The notes under the pieces are model-generated. The model was not told the origin of the DNA. It did no database searches and saw only the letters and a list, made by a program, of their open reading frames with translations. The translations under genes and the position numbers were made by a program. A stretch of 64,000 bases of DNA from Anaerolineae bacterium. Lineage in GTDB: Bacteria > Chloroflexota > Anaerolineae > UBA4142 > SHND01. The stretch is taken from positions 1-64,000 of the forward strand of contig JADZCJ010000048.1 in NCBI GenBank assembly GCA_020851635.1, in the 5' to 3' direction. Positions 25,549 to 34,699 of this stretch are shown piece after piece. The number at the start of each line of letters is the position of its first letter. The first letter of the stretch is position 1.

Positions 25549-26591
25549 TTCGCTCGTAGGGGCGGGGTTGCCCCGCCCTGTATCTCCCCGCCCTGTATCT
25601 CCCCGCCCTGTATCTCCCCGCCCTGTATCTCCCCACTCTCATCCCGGGTCGGTATCTGCTTTGCCTCGCGCGGCTTCCATGCCACCGCCAGCGCGACGCC
25701 CAGGAATTCCCCCGCAATGCTCCATATCCGCGCGAGAAATGCAATCGCCACCGCAACGGGCGGCGGAAAATATGCCGACAAAAAGTAGGCGAGGGTCGCC
25801 TCGCGGAACCCCAATCCGCTTGGCGTAATAAACGACGCATACCCCACAAAATACGCCGCCGCATTCATCCCGATAAACGCGGGCAGCACCTCGATCGAAA
25901 TATCCGTCATCGAGCGCACAAACAACCAGAACGCCAGCCCGTTAAGCGTCCACATGATCACCGAACAGACCGGCGGCACGAGGTTGTGCCGGAACGTCGT
26001 CGTCACCCGCGGCGCAGTGATTTCCGAATTGCGTCGCACCTTGCGCACAAGCCATGTCGTCACGTTCAACATCAACCGGAACACGGCGGGCATCGCAAAC
26101 AACAAAATCATTGCCGCAAACGCCACCGCCACCCACGGGATCGCTTCGGGCGGCAGCGGCAGCAGCGTCAACCCATACAGCGCGGCGACCGACAACGCAA
26201 TCCCCGCATACACCGCCTGGCTCAGCACCACGTTCACTTTGGAGACCCCCGCGCCATCCGTCAGCATCATCATCGCCGCCAGTTGAAACACATTTCCCGG
26301 AATAAAGCGCGCGAGATTAGAGATGAACCAGGCATAGATCGCAAAGCGAAACGAAATTGAATTTCCCAGCGCGCGCAAAATCCGCCGCCATGCCTCGACC
26401 GCAAAACTGCGGCTCGGCACCAGCAAAAGCGTTGACAAGACCAGCAGCGGCAGATTGAAATCGAACGTATACCCGCTTTGACCCACCTGTGCCCAGGTGC
26501 TCCACAGTGTGCGTCCCAGAAAGATCAGGATCGCAACCGCGAGCGCCCAACCAACCGCGCGCCGCCACGTCATATTCTTCAACATTGTCAT
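25545..26591 (-). CDS. Flippase-like LPG synthase TM domain protein (UPF0104 type)
   Basis: This 348-residue integral membrane protein has about eight helices and the family's ARFIPGNVFQLAAMMMLTDG and ITPSGLGFREA segments, as in the lysylphosphatidylglycerol-synthase membrane domain. Stand-alone members are thought to move lipid-linked molecules across the membrane. The last 30 residues are a SGEIQGGEIQGGEIQ repeat made by 15-bp units attached to a palindromic repeat; this tail is probably dispensable and recently acquired. Genes on both sides are glycan membrane proteins. Confidence 0.82.
   Translation of the reverse strand: MTMLKNMTWRRAVGWALAVAILIFLGRTLWSTWAQVGQSGYTFDFNLPLLVLSTLLLVPSRSFAVEAWRRILRALGNSISFRFAIYAWFISNLARFIPGNVFQLAAMMMLTDGAGVSKVNVVLSQAVYAGIALSVAALYGLTLLPLPPEAIPWVAVAFAAMILLFAMPAVFRLMLNVTTWLVRKVRRNSEITAPRVTTTFRHNLVPPVCSVIMWTLNGLAFWLFVRSMTDISIEVLPAFIGMNAAAYFVGYASFITPSGLGFREATLAYFLSAYFPPPVAVAIAFLARIWSIAGEFLGVALAVAWKPREAKQIPTRDESGEIQGGEIQGGEIQGGEIQGGATPPLRAK
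25556..25635. repeat. GTAGGGGCGGGG palindrome copy 2 with four 15-bp units
   Basis: The palindrome (25556-25578) matches 13314-13336 except for one loop base. Four units of CCCTGTATCTCCCCG (25576-25635) follow directly. The whole block lies in the 3' end of the flippase-like gene and encodes its GGEIQ repeats. Confidence 0.88.
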
Positions 26592-26594
26592 ACG

Positions 26595-29531
26595 TTATTT
26601 CCGAATCATCACAAACGGTCCAAGCGCCAGCGTCACTTGCGGCTGTGTCACGTTTCGTCCAATCGAGACGGTCGCGGACGCGTGCGCGTTCAAATCTTCC
26701 ACCGCTTGCCCGGGATTCAACCCTTTGATCCCGACAAAGGCGTGCCCCGCGCGAAACTGCCCGCGCAGGTCGCCCGCCACGCCCAGCGCTTGCAGCGCGC
26801 CGAACCCTTCGGGCGTCAGATTCTGCGATGCATCATCAATTGCCGCTCCGGCGACGATTTCCCCTTGCGCCAGCGACTGGACAAACTCTGCCATCCTCGT
26901 CGAAGCGTTCGGGTCGGCAAACGTATCGAACGAACCCACCGCGTCCACCGTGCCCGTCTGCGGATTCACCGCGACGAGATGATACCCGCGCTTGTTCGGG
27001 ATTTGGCTCACGCCCGCCACATAAATTTCGCCATACTTGCCCGCATCAAACCCTGCCCCCGTCGCCGAAATATCCACCGGCGAAGCCACGCCCGTCCCGC
27101 CAATCGTTCGGTCATCCATCGCCGCATCCTCGAGCGCCACCGCGTCTGACCTAAACTCTATCGAGTCCAACCCGGCTTTGACCGCGCCTTTCGGCGCTTG
27201 TGCCGTATATTCGCCCCACGTCTCGCTCACGCGCCACTTGGCAAGATATTCTCCGTTCACGCGCAGCTGCACCTCTTGGTCGGGTCGCGCACCGCGCAAG
27301 CGAAACGTCAATTCATAATCCGCGTCGTCCAGCGGCAGCCACAACCGCGAGCTCTCATTCATCCCCCAGCGATAGCCGAACCCCGCATTGTCCTCTTGCG
27401 CGTGCCCCCAACTGTCGTCAAAATTCAAGCGCGCCGCATCCGATGCGGGGTCTACCTCGGTGCGCGCGGAGGCAGGGTCTGCCATCACGCGATACACCGC
27501 GCGCTCTCCATCCGCATACACCTCTTGCAGTGGAAAATTCTCGCGCACAAACGCCATCGTCTCGGGCGCGACCTGCGGCAAATACACGCTCACATATCGG
27601 ATATCGAAAAAGCGCAGAAAATTCTGCGCCGCGGCGCGGTCGGCCTCCAACTGCGTCTCGTCCACCGCGCGTCCCTCCTCCAGCGCATTCAGCGTACGCA
27701 AAACGGGCGCTTGATCAAAATAGCGCAGCTTCAAATCGGGAAAGCGAGAAGTAATCCCACCCAAACGCCGCTTGTGGTCTGTCGTCTGAAAGAATTGTGC
27801 CACGTCGTCCGTCTCGCCCTGCATCACAATGCTCCCGCGCCAGCCTAGCGGCAGTTCCAGGACCGTAAAATCGCCCGGCTCGTCCCTGATCGTTTCAAAA
27901 ATCGCGGGCGGCTCGATTTTGGTAAGCGGAATCGGCGCGACCAACTGTTCGAAAACTACAAGCCCGACCAGTGCGGCGAGCGCAATTTTTCCGACCGCGC
28001 CCCGCGCATTCCACAACGCGAAAATCCCCCACGCAAACAACGGCAGCAGTGTCAGCATCAACATCACATTGAACCGCGCAGGGTAGCGGTTGGCGTTCAC
28101 AAACGGAATCATCCGCAGCAGCGCAAACGGCATCGGCACTTTGGTGTTTTCACCGCCGACATACAGCGTCGAGCCAAACATCAACAGCCCGAACGCCAGC
28201 GCGCTCAAAAGCCAGAACCACGCCGCGCCTGATTTACGTCTCGCATAAAACCCAATGGCGACCAGCGCAATCACCGCCCAGCCGATGAACGCATAACTCG
28301 TGTTGGCGGTCGTGATGCTCTCCGACCACGCGCCGAGCAGGGGATGTTGTCCCGACGGCAGAAAAAACGAAATCGGTTCCGCCGAAAAAATCTGAATCCG
28401 TCCCACCCCCGCCGTGAGATAATACCCGTAGCGTTGAAAATCCGCCGCCAGCGACAACACCAGCGGCAGCATCCCCACCAGCGCCGCCACGCTCACCACC
28501 ACCAACTTACCCACCACTCCCCAAAAAACGCGCGCGCCTGTCCTTTCGAGATCGTCAGCCCGCGCAGGCTGTTTGGGCAGAGAACTGTCATTTCGAACAG
28601 AGTGAGAAATCTCACGCGGGTTCAAGTGACATGTTCTGTGCGGGCGCGTTTTCCGCCCGGAGAAATCGCCCCCGGTTGATGTCATTTCGACGGACGTTTT
28701 CCGCGCCGAGAAATCTCTCTTCCCCCCCTTGAGAGCAACCGCGAGATACACAAGATAAAACCCCGTCAACAGCGCCAAAAACGGCACAAACGTCAACTCT
28801 GTCCACGCCGTCAAAATCAAAAACAGCGCCAACAATCCCGCATCACGCCATCGCCCGCGCGACAGCCGCACCAGATACAAGGCATAGAACGGCAGCCACT
28901 GGTTGCTGATGAGCATAAAATGCCCCGCCACCACATAATTCAAATGCCACGCCCCAAACCCAAACAGCGCGCCCGCCGCCACCGCCGCAATCTCCCATAG
29001 TAACGACTCTAGTCCTTCATCGCCCGCCCCTCGTCCTCCGTCCTTCGTCCTTCGTCCTTCGTCGCCCGTCCTCCGTCCTTCATCGCCCGTCCTCCGTCCT
29101 TCGTCCTCCCTCCTTCGTCCTTCGTCCTCCGTCCTTGGTCCGCTCCCGCCCCCCATCACCTCGCGCACAAACAAATACGCCCCGAACGCCCCCGTCACCA
29201 GCGCAAAATACACCATCGCGTTCTGCGCCGGGATCACTCCAAATGCCAACTGCAGAGGAATCGAGAGCAGCCCGTTCAGAAAAACCGGCGTATACGCCAC
29301 CAGGTTCAGCCCGAACGGATAAAACAAGTAATCCGTCGTGAACGGCGCACGCCCCAGGTCCAACAGCGCATAGCGCGTCCACCAGAGACTCCACGTTTGC
29401 GCGGGTCCGTCCGTATCATGCCCCGGAATGTGGGTCGAAAAATTCAGCGCGAGTGGATAGGTGAGGACCAGCGCGAGGAGCAAATAAAACGCGAGGATGG
29501 CGAGGTATTTTCGGATGTCTGCGTGCTTCAT
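26595..29531 (-). CDS. Polytopic membrane protein (GT-C-like) with C-terminal ILEI/FAM3-type domain
   Basis: This 978-residue protein has about 12-14 membrane helices in residues 10-510. Its N-terminus (LTYPLALNFSTHIPGHDTDG, FYPFGLNLVAYTP) matches the paralogue at 55308-58193. Two hydrophilic inserts, residues about 131-173 (DEGRR repeats) and 270-320, coincide with repeat DNA. The C-terminal region has beta domains and, near 850-960, an ILEI-like domain (GYHLVAVNPQTGTVDAVGSF, FDTFADPNAS, VAGAAIDDASQNLT, HAFVGIKG). It is probably an envelope glycan enzyme; the reaction is unknown. First gene of a four-gene operon with 3-bp spacing to the next. Confidence 0.78.
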   Translation of the reverse strand: MKHADIRKYLAILAFYLLLALVLTYPLALNFSTHIPGHDTDGPAQTWSLWWTRYALLDLGRAPFTTDYLFYPFGLNLVAYTPVFLNGLLSIPLQLAFGVIPAQNAMVYFALVTGAFGAYLFVREVMGGGSGPRTEDEGRRREDEGRRTGDEGRRTGDEGRRTKDGGRGAGDEGLESLLWEIAAVAAGALFGFGAWHLNYVVAGHFMLISNQWLPFYALYLVRLSRGRWRDAGLLALFLILTAWTELTFVPFLALLTGFYLVYLAVALKGGKRDFSARKTSVEMTSTGGDFSGRKTRPHRTCHLNPREISHSVRNDSSLPKQPARADDLERTGARVFWGVVGKLVVVSVAALVGMLPLVLSLAADFQRYGYYLTAGVGRIQIFSAEPISFFLPSGQHPLLGAWSESITTANTSYAFIGWAVIALVAIGFYARRKSGAAWFWLLSALAFGLLMFGSTLYVGGENTKVPMPFALLRMIPFVNANRYPARFNVMLMLTLLPLFAWGIFALWNARGAVGKIALAALVGLVVFEQLVAPIPLTKIEPPAIFETIRDEPGDFTVLELPLGWRGSIVMQGETDDVAQFFQTTDHKRRLGGITSRFPDLKLRYFDQAPVLRTLNALEEGRAVDETQLEADRAAAQNFLRFFDIRYVSVYLPQVAPETMAFVRENFPLQEVYADGERAVYRVMADPASARTEVDPASDAARLNFDDSWGHAQEDNAGFGYRWGMNESSRLWLPLDDADYELTFRLRGARPDQEVQLRVNGEYLAKWRVSETWGEYTAQAPKGAVKAGLDSIEFRSDAVALEDAAMDDRTIGGTGVASPVDISATGAGFDAGKYGEIYVAGVSQIPNKRGYHLVAVNPQTGTVDAVGSFDTFADPNASTRMAEFVQSLAQGEIVAGAAIDDASQNLTPEGFGALQALGVAGDLRGQFRAGHAFVGIKGLNPGQAVEDLNAHASATVSIGRNVTQPQVTLALGPFVMIRK
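28587..28719. repeat. Dispersed GTCATTTCGA...GAGAAATCTC repeats inside a coding region
   Basis: Two related segments, 28587-28613 (GTCATTTCGAACAGAGTGAG then AAATCTC) and 28681-28719 (GTCATTTCGACGGACG ... GAGAAATCTC), both have the ends of a repeat usually found between genes. They lie in frame in a predicted loop of the 978-residue membrane protein and encode a basic, low-quality segment absent from the paralogue. Confidence 0.7.
29014..29139. repeat. Heptanucleotide array, 18 units, inside a coding region
   Basis: Eighteen 7-bp units in constant phase (CCTTCGT, CCTCCGT, CGCCCGT, CCTTCAT) encode residues about 131-173 (EDEGRR/GDEGRR repeats) of the membrane protein on the other strand. Just before it lies TAGTAACGACTCTAGTCCTT (28998-29017), nearly the same as the sequence before the array at 57712. 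Confidence 0.9.
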
Positions 29532-29757
29532 TGCGGGTTCAAGCGTGCAAGCGCAGATGATAGCACAAAATCAAAAAACCCCATTTCCGACCGAGAGGGA
29601 AATGTCCATCCGCTGCGCGGACGCGGGTGTGACGGTGTATGTCGCCAAATGCCATTGACAGGACATATCAGAGGAGGCGAGGGGCGGTAACGTATCGAGA
29701 ACGCATGCCCGCCGCACAATCCCGAGTTGCAATTTGGTAAATTTCCGAAAAAATGCG

Positions 29758-29786
29758 TTGACTTTGTGTTTCAACAGCGCGATAAT
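29758..29786 (+). promoter_or_regulatory. Sigma-70 promoter of the secreted-protein gene
   Basis: TTGACT (29758-29763) and GATAAT (29781-29786) are 17 bp apart. Transcription from about 29793 gives a 47-nt leader with CTGGAGG before ATG 29840. The rest of the 308-bp divergent gap 29532-29839 shows no gene. Confidence 0.6.
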
Positions 29787-29839
29787 GCCGCAACTAAAAT
29801 AAAGTTTTTTTGGATTCGTCGGCTCAACTGGAGGCCACA

Positions 29840-30850
29840 ATGCAACGTCAACATGTCTTGGCCGCACTTGCTGTCCTAGTTCTTGGTATCGTTGGGTTTT
29901 CGCAATCTGCTCAGGCGCAGGGCGGTGATCGTATTCGGCTCTGGGTTGAAAATACTTCGGATGGGTGCGCCAATATCTATATCTATGTTAATGCCCCCTG
30001 GGGTTGGCCCTATCTGGCTCTGAATAGCGGGGGTGGTGAGGAAGCGCCGCTGGAGGCGTACGAAGTCCAACCCAAGATTGTCTGTCCCTTGAAGAATCGC
30101 GGTGTGCGGCATGTTGACTATACTATGACCGCCCGCTTCTCCGACAGCTATGTCGAATCCCGACGATTCTACTATGATGCCAATGGAAGTTTCCCCACTT
30201 CAGGCGCTATCCCTCCGGTCGTTGTGAATCCGCAACCAGGCGGAGTCCCCCCGGTCGTTGTGAATCCGCAACCAGGCGCAATCCCCCCAATGCAGGGAGG
30301 GTTCTTTTACGCCAATCCGCCGGTGATTGCGCCGGGTCAATGTTCTCTTTTGCGTTGGGATATTGACGGGGTGCGACAAATCTACTTTTCCGGCATTGGC
30401 GTCACCGGACACGAGGGGCGCTGTGTCTATCCATCCACCACGACGACTTTTTATTTGCGAGTCATCCGGTATGATGGGACCGAATTTTATCCGACGGCTA
30501 CCGTATATGTGGCTACGAACCCCTATCCCTGTCCGCCATACTGCAATGTGCAGCAGACGTGTCCGCCTTATTGCGGACCAAGCACCGCGCCTGTGCCTGT
30601 AAGCGGACCGATTGATGCGATGGGTGAAAAACTGATGAATCTGGATGGCTATTGCAGCGCGGTTTATGGCGGAGGCGCGCGCGCCAGCTTTACCAGTAAA
30701 ACGGATGCGTATACCTGGGGCTGCTACAGCGGCAACTCACGGATCGGCGGTATTGACATGAATGCGGTCTGCCGTTCCCAGCACCCAACACATCCTCGCG
30801 CGGTCATGACCGATCGCGGTAACATCTATAGTTGGGTCTGTCGTCCTTGA
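29840..30850 (+). CDS. Secreted protein with Pro-rich repeats, family not recognised
   Basis: This 336-residue protein has a signal peptide (VLAALAVLVLGIVGFSQSAQA, cut near residue 27). A beta-rich domain (28-125) is followed by two 12-residue Pro-rich repeats (PPVVVNPQPGGV) encoded by a 36-bp DNA duplication, then an Ig-like segment (PPVIAPGQCSLLRWDIDG), a Cys/Pro hinge (CPPYCNVQQTCPPYC) and a C-terminal Cys-containing domain (LDGYCSAVYGGG ... SWVCRP). The longer reading frame from TTG 29810 has no SD, whereas ATG 29840 has CTGGAGG. It is single, with its own promoter and terminator. Confidence 0.82.
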   Translation: MQRQHVLAALAVLVLGIVGFSQSAQAQGGDRIRLWVENTSDGCANIYIYVNAPWGWPYLALNSGGGEEAPLEAYEVQPKIVCPLKNRGVRHVDYTMTARFSDSYVESRRFYYDANGSFPTSGAIPPVVVNPQPGGVPPVVVNPQPGAIPPMQGGFFYANPPVIAPGQCSLLRWDIDGVRQIYFSGIGVTGHEGRCVYPSTTTTFYLRVIRYDGTEFYPTATVYVATNPYPCPPYCNVQQTCPPYCGPSTAPVPVSGPIDAMGEKLMNLDGYCSAVYGGGARASFTSKTDAYTWGCYSGNSRIGGIDMNAVCRSQHPTHPRAVMTDRGNIYSWVCRP

Positions 30851-30901
30851 GATTTCGCCGGCACGAACAAGACCCGATCCACAACTGAATACTGTTGAAA
30901 G

Positions 30902-30935
30902 AAAACCCCGTCGGATGGTAGACGGGGTTTTGCTT
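30902..30935 (+). terminator. Terminator of the secreted-protein gene
   Basis: An 11-bp stem, AAAACCCCGTC (30902-30912) with GACGGGGTTTT (30921-30931), has an 8-nt loop and ends in Ts. Confidence 0.85.
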
Positions 30936-31023
30936 GGTCTGCTTTAGGGTTCGTACAAGTATAACTTGCTTGCCGAAACGGAAACCAGTGTTAATCCCTG
31001 GAACGCGAATCGGCGCGAATCGT

Positions 31024-31078
31024 TCGCCAAACTGCGACTTGGCACGAATCTCCACAAAATGCTTGGGACAAAATAAAA
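31024..31078. repeat. GCCAA-ACTGCG hairpin repeat plus 34-bp repeat, copy 2
   Basis: TCGCCAAACTGCGACTTGGC (31024-31043) forms a GCCAA/TTGGC hairpin and matches 50031-50050 with one change. It runs straight into the 34-bp block 31045-31078 that is identical to 1-34. Confidence 0.85.
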
Positions 31079-31101
31079 GTGGTCTGACCCGATGCGGCAT
31101 T

Positions 31102-32766
31102 TTATGGGATTGGCGCATACGCGATGTGCGGGGTCTGTCGCGCCAGATACTCGCGAACGTTGTATGGCAGTGCGCCCGGGTCGGGCAAGCGCGGATTCTC
31201 GACGAGACGCATGGCGCCCGAGAGGTTGCTGCCAAAACGAGCATCGGTGATCTGGAATTCGATTTTTCCGCGCGCGCCCGACAACCCTTCGCGAAAGCGA
31301 CTGTCCATCGTAAAGGTCGAACCGGTCAGCCAGTAGCCGACGGTGTTGCCGGTAAAGTAAATGACATTACGCACAAAGACATTTCCCTCGGTTGCCACAG
31401 CTTCAACGCCGTTCCATTCCGCCGCCAAGTTGTTTTCGACAAAGAAATTATAGTGACCGCCGCCTCCGCCGGGCAGCTTGTTATTACAGATCACAAAAAC
31501 CCCGGTCCCGCCGCTGATCCAATTCCCATGTCCGGGTAGCCCAATCATATTGTTCCGTGATGCGCTCCCGTCCGCCGCATATGTGATGGCAACCCCTGCC
31601 GAATCGCAGCCATTGCACAAGTCTCCCGTGCCGGGCACAAGCCCTTGACGAATATTGTTTACGATGACATTGTCAACGACGACATTTTCACTGCCGCCCG
31701 CAATAATCAAGCCAAAAATATTTCCGTTCAGCCGACTGTCAGCAACGAGGGTGCCTGTATTATCCAAGAGGGTAATCCCCGAGACCCCCGCGCTGTGGCT
31801 CGCCCCGTCCGTGCTGCCATCGGCTCCTACAATCGTTACCTTTTCGATATGACCATTTTTGACATTCGAGAAAAGAACTCCCCCGTATTTGGGGTCCGCA
31901 AAGATGTGGTTTGTGATATCGGCGTACCATTTCCATTGGTCTTGAGCCAGCGTGCTTGTTTGGATGTTTATAAACGCAACGCGGGGCGAATCCACACCTT
32001 CTGCGCTGATGCCGTATGTGCCTGCGGGAGGAATGATCGTTGGGGGATTGTTGATGTCGCCGATGATCTGGACGTTGGCTCGCAGAATCTGAAACCTCAA
32101 GTTCTCGTACCGGGCGCCGGCGATCAATCGAACAGAGCTCCCAAGTCCCACAATTCCGTTATTCCGTGCCGCCAAAGACCGCGCGGCATCCGGATATAGA
32201 ACCGCAGCAGGTCCGCGCGCAAATGGGGCGGCGGCTTTAGGCAAATCAGAGCCGGGAGGCGCCGACGGGTCAACGGCGGGGGTGACAGGGGCCGGGGCAG
32301 AGTTTGAATCGTCGGGCGAATTGCGCGCAATGGAAACTGCGGGACCCGACACCAAGAGACGATATGTCACCGGGATTGCCATCAAATTGCGGACGACAAC
32401 ATAGTATGTTCCGCGTCCATTGAAATGACCAGCCCAGGTGAGCGGGCGGTTTGGGATTCCGCCCGCTCGCGTGATTTGTCCAACCGACTGGAGCCGCGTG
32501 CCCCGTAACCAGCTTTCGATCTGTTCCGGCGTATAAATCGTAAAGCGGATGTCTGCAAGCCCGCTATCCGTCAGTTCAACCAGAATTGCGCTCCCTTTGC
32601 GACCATAATCAAAGCGATACCATATATCGGTCCCTGCGGCAAGGGTGCGCAGCGCACCATCGGGCGCTATTGCGGTAGCCAGGTCGTTCCCGGAGGCAAG
32701 AGCAGCTTGGGGCAGTAACAAGAGAATGCCGAGCAGCAACTGGGCGGCAATGACAGCATTTCGCAC
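31102..32766 (-). CDS. Secreted beta-helix protein with PPC-like N-terminal domain
   Basis: This 554-residue protein starts at GTG 32766 with AGGGGGA upstream and has a signal peptide (LLLGILLLLPQAALA). Residues 30-140 look like a PPC-type beta-sandwich (DIWYRFDYGRKGSAILVELT ... GTYYVVVRN). A linker leads to a right-handed parallel beta-helix (about 200-470) with repeats such as NGHIEKVTIVGA, DNVIVNNIRQG and GNVFVRNVIYF, the fold of NosD and polysaccharide lyases. No catalytic residues can be assigned, so it may bind or cleave glycans. It lies 47 bp after the next gene upstream and probably shares its transcript. Confidence 0.8.
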   Translation of the reverse strand: MRNAVIAAQLLLGILLLLPQAALASGNDLATAIAPDGALRTLAAGTDIWYRFDYGRKGSAILVELTDSGLADIRFTIYTPEQIESWLRGTRLQSVGQITRAGGIPNRPLTWAGHFNGRGTYYVVVRNLMAIPVTYRLLVSGPAVSIARNSPDDSNSAPAPVTPAVDPSAPPGSDLPKAAAPFARGPAAVLYPDAARSLAARNNGIVGLGSSVRLIAGARYENLRFQILRANVQIIGDINNPPTIIPPAGTYGISAEGVDSPRVAFINIQTSTLAQDQWKWYADITNHIFADPKYGGVLFSNVKNGHIEKVTIVGADGSTDGASHSAGVSGITLLDNTGTLVADSRLNGNIFGLIIAGGSENVVVDNVIVNNIRQGLVPGTGDLCNGCDSAGVAITYAADGSASRNNMIGLPGHGNWISGGTGVFVICNNKLPGGGGGHYNFFVENNLAAEWNGVEAVATEGNVFVRNVIYFTGNTVGYWLTGSTFTMDSRFREGLSGARGKIEFQITDARFGSNLSGAMRLVENPRLPDPGALPYNVREYLARQTPHIAYAPIP

Positions 32767-32813
32767 GAGAGCATCCCCCTATTGTGATGTACGAGTGGCG
32801 CGCCGGCAGCGAT

Positions 32814-33989
32814 CTATTGCTGCAGCAAACTGGGCAAAAACTCTTCGCAGAATGCCGGGTCCTTGGACTCGCATGTCTCGAAATCAAACTCGTTGCCATG
32901 ACATGAGGTGCAAAAATCTCTCAAGCGACTGTTGACTTTGGCAGAATCAACGGTGATGGGTATCGAAACGTCGGTCTTGTTTGTCACGCGGGCGTACCAT
33001 GTGCCCGCACCGGGCGCGCGTCCCGTCCAAAAGAGGTCTTTGCCCTCGTTGCGATTCTTGGACCCGAGCCCCACCGGTTTCGAGCCCCAAAAGTTTGTCG
33101 TGTCCGGCGGAAAGATCGCCAGCTCGATCCCCTGTTGTCCCCCCGTGTCAACCCACACATAGAGCCGTTGGCGGGTAAACATCTTGTACCATAGAATTTG
33201 TCCCGGCTCGATATATTCCATCGTGCCATTCGGTTCCTGCGCGGCTTCGGGAAATACCGCGCCGGTTCGCGGAGCTTCGGGCGCGGTTGCCGCCGCGGGC
33301 GGTGGCGCCATCGGCGGGGCAGGTTGGCTGACAGGCGCCGGCTTGGTCGTGTCCCCTGTCCCAAACGCAAAACTGAGATTGGGCCGATATTCCTGTCCGC
33401 CGTCCGTCGCAGTCCGTGTGACCAGATTATAGGGCACCGAAAAATCGTTATCGTTTCTCAGTTTGAAATACCACGTGCCGTTTTCGCGTACCGAGCCGCT
33501 CCACCATAGGTCGAATCCATTCTCCCGGGTCCCATGTCCGATTGCGTTCGCGCTTTGAACATCGTGCTGTTCCGGAGAATATACCGACAATTCGAGCCCG
33601 GCTTGGTTGTGGCTGTCCACGCCGACGGTCAAACGTTTGATCTCGGTCTCGGTTTTGAACCAGACCGTCGAACCGGGTCCGATATGCACCCACGTGTTTT
33701 GCGCCGCTGCCACATTCACGGTCGCCGGATCATCCATCTGCGGTTGTTTGCCCGCTTTGTTGCCCTGATTCGCAAATGCGGTCAGGTTCTGTTTCATTTC
33801 GGCGCGGTTCGCCGCCAACGGTCGCATCAAGCTCGATGCTTGAATCACTGACACGGCTTTGATGCCCTCGACGGATGTCTCACAACTTTCGTTTTCAAGT
33901 GGATTACAACCAAAAGTAGTGGGTGTCAAAAGAAAAGCGCACGCGACGGCGGCAATGATGGCAAGGAATAAATGACGTCTCGAAAACAT
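32814..33989 (-). CDS. Secreted protein with two PPC-like domains and a C-terminal CXXCH motif
   Basis: This 391-residue protein has a signal peptide (FLAIIAAVACAFLL). Two similar beta domains (about 95-195 and 255-345) share the pattern GP/GQ-x-x-WFK/WYKM ... GLELSVYSPE / GIELAIFPPD ... GTWYFKLRN / GTWYARVTN. A Pro/Ala linker separates them. The C-terminus has Cys360-Thr-Ser-Cys363-His364 (FCTSCHGNEF), a heme c attachment pattern, with two more cysteines nearby. The CXXCH could bind one heme or be part of a disulfide tail. ATG 33989 has GGGGAG upstream. Confidence 0.8.
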   Translation of the reverse strand: MFSRRHLFLAIIAAVACAFLLTPTTFGCNPLENESCETSVEGIKAVSVIQASSLMRPLAANRAEMKQNLTAFANQGNKAGKQPQMDDPATVNVAAAQNTWVHIGPGSTVWFKTETEIKRLTVGVDSHNQAGLELSVYSPEQHDVQSANAIGHGTRENGFDLWWSGSVRENGTWYFKLRNDNDFSVPYNLVTRTATDGGQEYRPNLSFAFGTGDTTKPAPVSQPAPPMAPPPAAATAPEAPRTGAVFPEAAQEPNGTMEYIEPGQILWYKMFTRQRLYVWVDTGGQQGIELAIFPPDTTNFWGSKPVGLGSKNRNEGKDLFWTGRAPGAGTWYARVTNKTDVSIPITVDSAKVNSRLRDFCTSCHGNEFDFETCESKDPAFCEEFLPSLLQQ

Positions 33990-34028
33990 GACAAACTCCC
34001 CCTCTCGTCAGCATCAAATCAGAATATG

Positions 34029-34062
34029 AAAAAAAAGCGCCCGCTGCCCGTGCGGTGCGGGC
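34029..34062 (-). terminator. Terminator downstream of the cupin gene
   Basis: On the minus strand GCCCGC ... GCGGGC is followed two bases later by eight Ts (complement of 34029-34036). It separates the cupin operon from the secreted-protein operon. The remaining bases to 34186 contain only a small GTTTGC/GCAAAC hairpin. Confidence 0.65.
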
Positions 34063-34186
34063 AGTGAGATCGCTTGCGAAAATGGCAGTTTGCCTGAAAG
34101 CAAACCGGTTCTTGCGGTTATGATACACAAACTCGAAACCGTTGACAAGACCCCTTTTGGGCGATTATGGCTTTTGCAAGAGGTTC

Positions 34187-34585
34187 CTATCCTCCCAGAT
34201 ACTCTTCTTCACTCACCTGTTCCATCCAGTCCACCACACGACCATCGAGGTGCTCCTGAACCGCAATGTGCGACATGGCGGTGGTTGCCGTCGCGCCGTG
34301 CCAGTGCTTTTCACCCGGTGCGAACCAGACCACATCCCCCGGATGAATTTCCTCCTTCGGCCCGCCCTTGCGCTGCGCCCAGCCGCACCCCGAGGTCACA
34401 ATCAGCGTCTGACCCAGCGGATGCGTGTGCCATGCTGTCCGCGCTCCCGGCTCAAACGTCACAGCCGCGCCGCGCGCTTGGGCGGGATCGGGCGCCTCAA
34501 ACAAGGGGTCAATCCGTACAGAACCCGTAAACCAGTCAGCGGGTCCTTTCTCCGAAGAACGTGATCCAATCCTTTTGATGTCCAT
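34187..34585 (-). CDS. Cupin-domain protein (hydroxynitrile lyase/TM1287-like)
   Basis: This 132-residue single cupin has motif 1 [20 protein letters not shown] with two metal-ligand histidines and motif 2 [19 protein letters not shown] with a further histidine. The length and opening ([20 protein letters not shown]) fit the small cupins related to bacterial hydroxynitrile lyases and AraC-associated cupins. The natural substrate is unknown. ATG 34585 has GAGGAG upstream. DUF2255 and aldo/keto reductase genes precede it on the same strand. Confidence 0.88.
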   Translation of the reverse strand: MDIKRIGSRSSEKGPADWFTGSVRIDPLFEAPDPAQARGAAVTFEPGARTAWHTHPLGQTLIVTSGCGWAQRKGGPKEEIHPGDVVWFAPGEKHWHGATATTAMSHIAVQEHLDGRVVDWMEQVSEEEYLGG

Positions 34586-34641
34586 CCTGGATACTCCTCT
34601 CTAACAATGATACGACCACTCGTATTTCAGGTCTTGTTAGC

Positions 34642-34665
34642 ACAAATTTCTAAATTTGTCCCACT
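34642..34665. repeat. ACAAATTT-AAATTTGT palindromic repeat, copy 1
   Basis: ACAAATTT-CT-AAATTTGT followed by CCCACT resembles the 22-bp perfect palindrome at 44015-44036, which is also followed by CACT. It lies between the cupin and DUF2255 genes. Confidence 0.7.
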
Positions 34666-34699
34666 GGACCATCTACATCTGGCAAACCCATGTATTGCT

